NCBI GenBank assembly: GCA_013821985.1
Contig: PNJQ01000001.1
Span: 108,195-172,194 of the forward strand
DNA from: Opitutus sp.
GTDB lineage: Bacteria > Verrucomicrobiota > Verrucomicrobiia > Opitutales > Opitutaceae
Direction of reading: 5' to 3'
DNA length: 64,000 bases
Every line of letters starts with the position of its first letter. The first letter of the stretch is position 1. Shown here in pieces: positions 60,337 through 64,000 of this stretch. The position numbers were made by a program, and so were the translations under genes. The notes beneath the pieces are model-generated. The model searched no databases and was not told the DNA's origin. It saw nothing but the letters and a program-made list of their open reading frames with translations.

Positions 60337-60367
60337 CACGCGTCCCCGCGCGTCGTCCCGACAACCT

Positions 60368-61021
60368 ATGTCGAAGATCTTCCCGAAATCCGCGAACGCT
60401 CTGCCGCTGCAGATCGTGATCTTTTTGTTTGTCCTCGGCAGCGTCGCGACCGCGGCGGTGACCTACTACTCGACGCCGAAGTATCTGCGCGTCGGTTACC
60501 AGCCGGTGCAACCGGTGCCGTTCGACCACTCGCTCCACGCGGGCAACCTCGGGCTCGATTGCCGCTATTGCCACACGTCGGTGGAAAAATCCGGCACGTC
60601 GTCGGTTCCGCCCGCGCAGACGTGCATGAACTGTCACTCGATCATCAAGCCGACGAGCCCGCTGCTCGAGCCGGTGCGCAAGAGCTTCGAGACCGGTGAA
60701 CCCATTCCCTGGGTGAAAATCCACCAGACCCCCGACTACGTGTTCTTCAACCACTCCGTCCACGTGAACCGCGGCGTCAGCTGCGTCGAGTGCCACGGCA
60801 AGGTGAACGAGATGCAGGTCGTCTGGCACGACAAGTCGCACTCGATGGGCTTCTGCCTCGATTGCCACCGTCAACCCGAGAAATTTATCCGCCGTCCGGA
60901 AAACGTCTTCGACCTCAACTCGAAGACTGTCGCCGACGCGGAAGGCCTCGAGAAGGCCCACGCCTTGATTACCGACTGGAAGGTTAAGCCCCCGCAAAGC
61001 TGCTCTGGCTGCCACCGCTGA
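60368..61021 (+). CDS. actA: Alternative complex III pentahaem cytochrome subunit ActA
   Basis: This 217-aa protein has one N-terminal membrane helix (IVIFLFVLGSVATAAVTYY) and five CxxCH haem-binding motifs (CRYCH, CMNCH, CVECH, CLDCH, CSGCH). That count and layout match ActA of alternative complex III, the quinol:electron-acceptor oxidoreductase that replaces bc1 in many Verrucomicrobiota, Bacteroidota and others. The haem domain faces the periplasm. The ORF track start (60239) crosses the preceding ORF; ATG 60368 gives the usual short leader before the helix. The stop TGA overlaps the actB ATG by 1 bp. Confidence 0.93.
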   Translation: MSKIFPKSANALPLQIVIFLFVLGSVATAAVTYYSTPKYLRVGYQPVQPVPFDHSLHAGNLGLDCRYCHTSVEKSGTSSVPPAQTCMNCHSIIKPTSPLLEPVRKSFETGEPIPWVKIHQTPDYVFFNHSVHVNRGVSCVECHGKVNEMQVVWHDKSHSMGFCLDCHRQPEKFIRRPENVFDLNSKTVADAEGLEKAHALITDWKVKPPQSCSGCHR

Positions 61022-64000
61022 TGAAACGCAAATTTGACCATCCCGCCGCTCCCGCGAACGGCCCCCGCTACTGGCGCAGCCTCGACGAGCTGGCCGACAC
61101 GCCCGGCTTCCGCGCGCAAATGGCCCGCGAATTCCCCGAAGGCGCCTCGTCCATCGAAGGCGTCGATCGTCGCCAGTTCGTCAAGATCATGGCCGCGTCG
61201 TTCGCGCTCGGGGGTGTCGGCCTCGCGGGTTGCCGCCGTCCGGAGTCGAACATTTTGCCCTACGGCAAGGCAGTCGAATACACGATTCCCGGTCTGCCGC
61301 TCTACTACGCGACCGCGATGCCGCTGCGCAAACACGCCGAGCCGCTCCTCGCCGAGACGCACCAGGGCCGCCCGACCAAGCTCGAGGGCAACCCGAGCTA
61401 CAAGCCGCACGGCGGCGGCACCTCGTTGCTCGCGCAAGCAGCCGTTCTCGACCTCTACGACGTCGATCGCCTGACGGAACACCGCAAGGGCGGCAACGTC
61501 CTCAGCGCCGCACAGGTCAACGATCTCCTCGCCAACATTTCGAAAACCTACGCCGGCTCCGGCGAAGGTCTCGCGTTCCTCGCCGACGAGTCCGCTTCGC
61601 CGACTCGCGGGCGCCTCGTCGCCGCGCTGCGCACGAAATTCCCGCGCGCCATCTGGGCGGAATACGAGCCGGTGCAGGACGAGCCGTCGATCGCCGCCGC
61701 GCAAGCTGCGTTCGGCGCGAACGTGAAGCCGCTCTACCGCTTCGGAAAAGCGAAGCGCATCCTCACGCTCGACGCGGACATTTTCCACGCCGAGGCCGGT
61801 TGCCAGTTCCACGGTCGCGAATTTGCCAGCGGCCGCCGTGTGAAGAAGCCGACGGATCCGATGAACCGCCTCTACGCGGTCGAGAGCGCGTTCACGCTCA
61901 CGGGCAGTATGGCGGATCACCGCCTGCGTCTCGGTTCGAGCCACATTCTCGCGTTCGCCGCCGCGCTCGGGCACAAGCTCACCGGATTCGACCGTTTGGC
62001 CCCGCTCGCGCAAGGCGCCGAGCTCGAGACGCACGCGAAGTGGATCGAAGAATGCGCCAAGGACCTCGCCGCCCACCGCGGTGAGTCGCTCATCGTCGCT
62101 GGCGCGCACCAGCCCGCCGCGGTCCACGCGATCGTTTACGGCCTGAACGAATTTCTCGGCAACACCGGCCGCACGATCGAGTTTGTCACCATCGAAGCGC
62201 CGACCGCCTCGACGATTCAGGCGCTCGCCACCGCAATCAAAGGCGGCTCGGTCAAGACGCTCGTCATCCTGAACGGCAACCCGGCCTACAACGCGCCCGC
62301 CGATCTCGATTTCGGCGCGCTGCTGAAATCGGTGCCGGACGTCATCCGTTACGGTTACCACGCCGACGAGACCGCCGCGCTTTCCGGCACGGTGCTCGCG
62401 GGCACGCACTTTCTCGAATCATGGGGCGATGCCCGCACGGTCGATGGCACGATCGTGCCGATCCAGCCGATGATCCTTCCGCTCTTCAATGGGCTGATGG
62501 AAGTCGAACTGCTCGCCCGCCTCGCCGGTGAGGAAACGCCGGACGCCTACGCGCAGGTCTTCACGACCATCGCGAGCCTCGTCGGCGGCGAAAAGAAGGC
62601 GTTCGAGAAATTCCTGCACGACGGCGTGCTCGAAAATTCTGCCTACAAGACCGCCAAGGTTTCGTTCAGCGCCAACCGCGCCGCCGAGCTGCTGCGCAAC
62701 GTCGCGGCGCCGGTCAAGTTGTCCGCAGAGAATCTCGAAGTGCTCTTCGCCACCGACCACAAGGTCGATGATGGCCGCTTCGCCAACAACGGCTGGCTGC
62801 AGGAGTGCCCGGACCCGATCACCAAAATTTCCTGGGACAACGCCATTCTCATCTCGCCGCGTTTGGCGAAGGAGATCGGCGTTTATCCGCAGGGTTCGAA
62901 ACTGCAGGTTGCGCGCGTCGAAAATGCCGCGTTCGAGCAGGGCAAGGAACTTGCGCCGATCGCGGAGATCACGCTCAACGGCCGCACGGTTCGCGGCCCG
63001 CTGCACATCCAGCCGGGTCTCGCGAATTACACGATCGTCCTCCCGCTTGGCTACGGTCGCACCGCGGTCGGCCGGGTGGGCGAGGGCACGGGTTTCAACG
63101 CTTATGGCGTGCGCACGTCCGAGACGATGGGTTTCGCCACCGGTGCGAAGCTGACAAAGACCGGCGCGACGATGAAGCTCGCAAACACCCAGGAGCACTG
63201 GTCGATGGAAGGTCGCGACATCGTGCGCGAGGCCAACTACGACGAGTTCTCCAAGAACCCGGCTTATGTCGATGGCATCGGCATGGAATCCCACACGCCC
63301 GCGGTCTATGGCCCGGCCAAAGGTGAGCCGGCGCCGTTCCTCGCGACCGCGACACCGCGCGGCAATTCGCTTTACGAACATCCGAATTTCGACGGCACGC
63401 ACCAGTGGGGCATGTCGATCGACCTGAACACCTGCCTCGGCTGCAATGCGTGCGTCGTCGCGTGTCAGGCCGAGAACAACATCCCGATCGTCGGCAAGGA
63501 CCAGGTCATGCGGGGCCGCGAAATGCACTGGATCCGCCTCGACCGTTACTACTCGGACGGCAAGGCCGACGCCGGCGCGTTCGGCGGCGAGGGCAACAAA
63601 GAGATTCCGGAAGATCCACAGGCGGTCGTCCAGCCGATGACCTGCCAGCACTGCGAAACCGCGCCGTGCGAAACCGTGTGCCCGGTCAACGCCACCGTGC
63701 ATGACGACGAAGGCCTCAACGTCATGGCCTACAACCGTTGCATCGGCACGCGTTACTGCGCCAACAATTGTCCCTACAAGGTCCGCCGGTTTAATTATTT
63801 CGATTACAACAAGCGCGCGACCGACGCCCTCTACATGGGCCCGCTCGGCCACCAGAAGGAAATGCCGGAGCTGGTGAAGATGGTGAAGAACCCCGACGTC
63901 TCCGTGCGCATGCGCGGCGTGATGGAGAAGTGCACCTACTGCGTGCAACGCATCCAGCAGGCCAAGATCGCGCAGAAGCGGAAGGCCGCCGCCTCCGGCG
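61021..64000 (+). CDS. actB: Alternative complex III subunit ActB (molybdopterin-like plus Fe-S domains), C-terminus cut by window edge
   Basis: This frame is open to the right edge (993 codons visible). A Tat-like signal near residues 49-75 (VDRRQFVKIMAASFALGGVGLAGC) is followed by a molybdopterin-oxidoreductase-like domain (residues ~80-790; the cofactor is usually absent in ActB). A ferredoxin-like domain follows with clusters at CLGCNACVVAC, CQHCETAPCETVC, CIGTRYCANNC and CTYC (~residues 805-980). This domain order is diagnostic for ActB, which passes electrons to the haem subunit. The ORF track misses it because no stop is present; long minus-strand ORFs over it are shadows. Confidence 0.94.
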   Translation, partial: MKRKFDHPAAPANGPRYWRSLDELADTPGFRAQMAREFPEGASSIEGVDRRQFVKIMAASFALGGVGLAGCRRPESNILPYGKAVEYTIPGLPLYYATAMPLRKHAEPLLAETHQGRPTKLEGNPSYKPHGGGTSLLAQAAVLDLYDVDRLTEHRKGGNVLSAAQVNDLLANISKTYAGSGEGLAFLADESASPTRGRLVAALRTKFPRAIWAEYEPVQDEPSIAAAQAAFGANVKPLYRFGKAKRILTLDADIFHAEAGCQFHGREFASGRRVKKPTDPMNRLYAVESAFTLTGSMADHRLRLGSSHILAFAAALGHKLTGFDRLAPLAQGAELETHAKWIEECAKDLAAHRGESLIVAGAHQPAAVHAIVYGLNEFLGNTGRTIEFVTIEAPTASTIQALATAIKGGSVKTLVILNGNPAYNAPADLDFGALLKSVPDVIRYGYHADETAALSGTVLAGTHFLESWGDARTVDGTIVPIQPMILPLFNGLMEVELLARLAGEETPDAYAQVFTTIASLVGGEKKAFEKFLHDGVLENSAYKTAKVSFSANRAAELLRNVAAPVKLSAENLEVLFATDHKVDDGRFANNGWLQECPDPITKISWDNAILISPRLAKEIGVYPQGSKLQVARVENAAFEQGKELAPIAEITLNGRTVRGPLHIQPGLANYTIVLPLGYGRTAVGRVGEGTGFNAYGVRTSETMGFATGAKLTKTGATMKLANTQEHWSMEGRDIVREANYDEFSKNPAYVDGIGMESHTPAVYGPAKGEPAPFLATATPRGNSLYEHPNFDGTHQWGMSIDLNTCLGCNACVVACQAENNIPIVGKDQVMRGREMHWIRLDRYYSDGKADAGAFGGEGNKEIPEDPQAVVQPMTCQHCETAPCETVCPVNATVHDDEGLNVMAYNRCIGTRYCANNCPYKVRRFNYFDYNKRATDALYMGPLGHQKEMPELVKMVKNPDVSVRMRGVMEKCTYCVQRIQQAKIAQKRKAAASG

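Noticed and set aside
60871-63948. Minus-strand ORFs of 512 and 509 aa over actB
   Set aside because: The plus strand encodes ActA/ActB with haem and Fe-S motifs; the minus ORFs are His/Arg/Val-rich shadows.
1-64000. CRISPR arrays, tRNA/rRNA genes, insertion sequences, phage or attachment sites
   Set aside because: No regularly spaced repeats, transposase or integrase motifs, or recognisable structural RNA sequences were seen by eye; a tRNAscan, Rfam and ISfinder search would be decisive.

Overview
The window looks like a chromosome segment from a high-GC member of the Verrucomicrobiota, probably Opitutaceae-like. The basis is an alternative complex III locus (actA/actB) at the right edge, a GDP-mannose 3,5-epimerase homologue, and the style of the very large polysaccharide locus. 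This placement is an inference from gene content; there is no rRNA or other marker gene. No tRNA, rRNA, CRISPR array, transposase, integrase or phage gene was seen.

Layout. (1) Positions 1-55278 form one large surface-polysaccharide locus, almost entirely on the minus strand and read from right to left. It starts at the O-antigen type ABC exporter (wzm/wzt, 53004-55278) and continues through three coupled methyltransferases, an embedded nadE, a secreted transglutaminase-like protein, a GDP-mannose 3,5-epimerase-like enzyme, an FkbM methyltransferase and a nucleotide-sugar dehydrogenase (44133-53007). Next come large multidomain glycosyltransferases with coiled coils, methyltransferases, an O-acyltransferase and several GT-C type membrane glycosyltransferases (16894-43797). 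A sugar-nucleotide block at 10026-16887 contains transaldolase, GmhB-like, GmhA-like, HddC-like and HddA-like enzymes plus an oxidoreductase, an SDR and an unusual dehydrogenase. The left end (1-9961) holds more glycosyltransferases and an epimerase. The only convincing plus-strand gene in this part is the GT-C protein at 2456-4552, which faces its own paralogue tail to tail. Many neighbours overlap by 4 bp (ATGA or GTGA) or are only a few bases apart, so the locus is probably a few long transcripts. The larger gaps are 43798-44132, 46566-46766, 42028-42153 and 32248-32355.

(2) Positions 55395-59852 on the plus strand, divergent from wzm, encode a four-gene exporter: TolC-like outer membrane protein, HlyD/MacA-like adaptor, MacB/FtsX-like permease and LolD/MacB-like ATPase. 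(3) From 60157 to the right edge is the start of an alternative complex III operon: a tiny Tat-signal protein absent from the ORF track, pentahaem ActA, and ActB cut by the window edge.

How the genes work together (inference). The heptose block would make GDP-D-glycero-D-manno-heptose from sedoheptulose 7-phosphate, possibly supplied by the local transaldolase. Cytoplasmic GT2/GT4 enzymes would build a chain, methyltransferases and Wzt would end and export it, and polyprenyl-phosphate sugar synthases (GtrB-like GT2s) with up to seven GT-C membrane enzymes plus an acyltransferase would decorate it outside the inner membrane.

The strongest leads are: a dehydrogenase in the heptose block that lacks the family's catalytic cysteine; a small accessory domain repeated five times in three glycosyltransferases; a PDV-type tail domain shared by two GT-C enzymes and one GT2; and two enzyme fusions.
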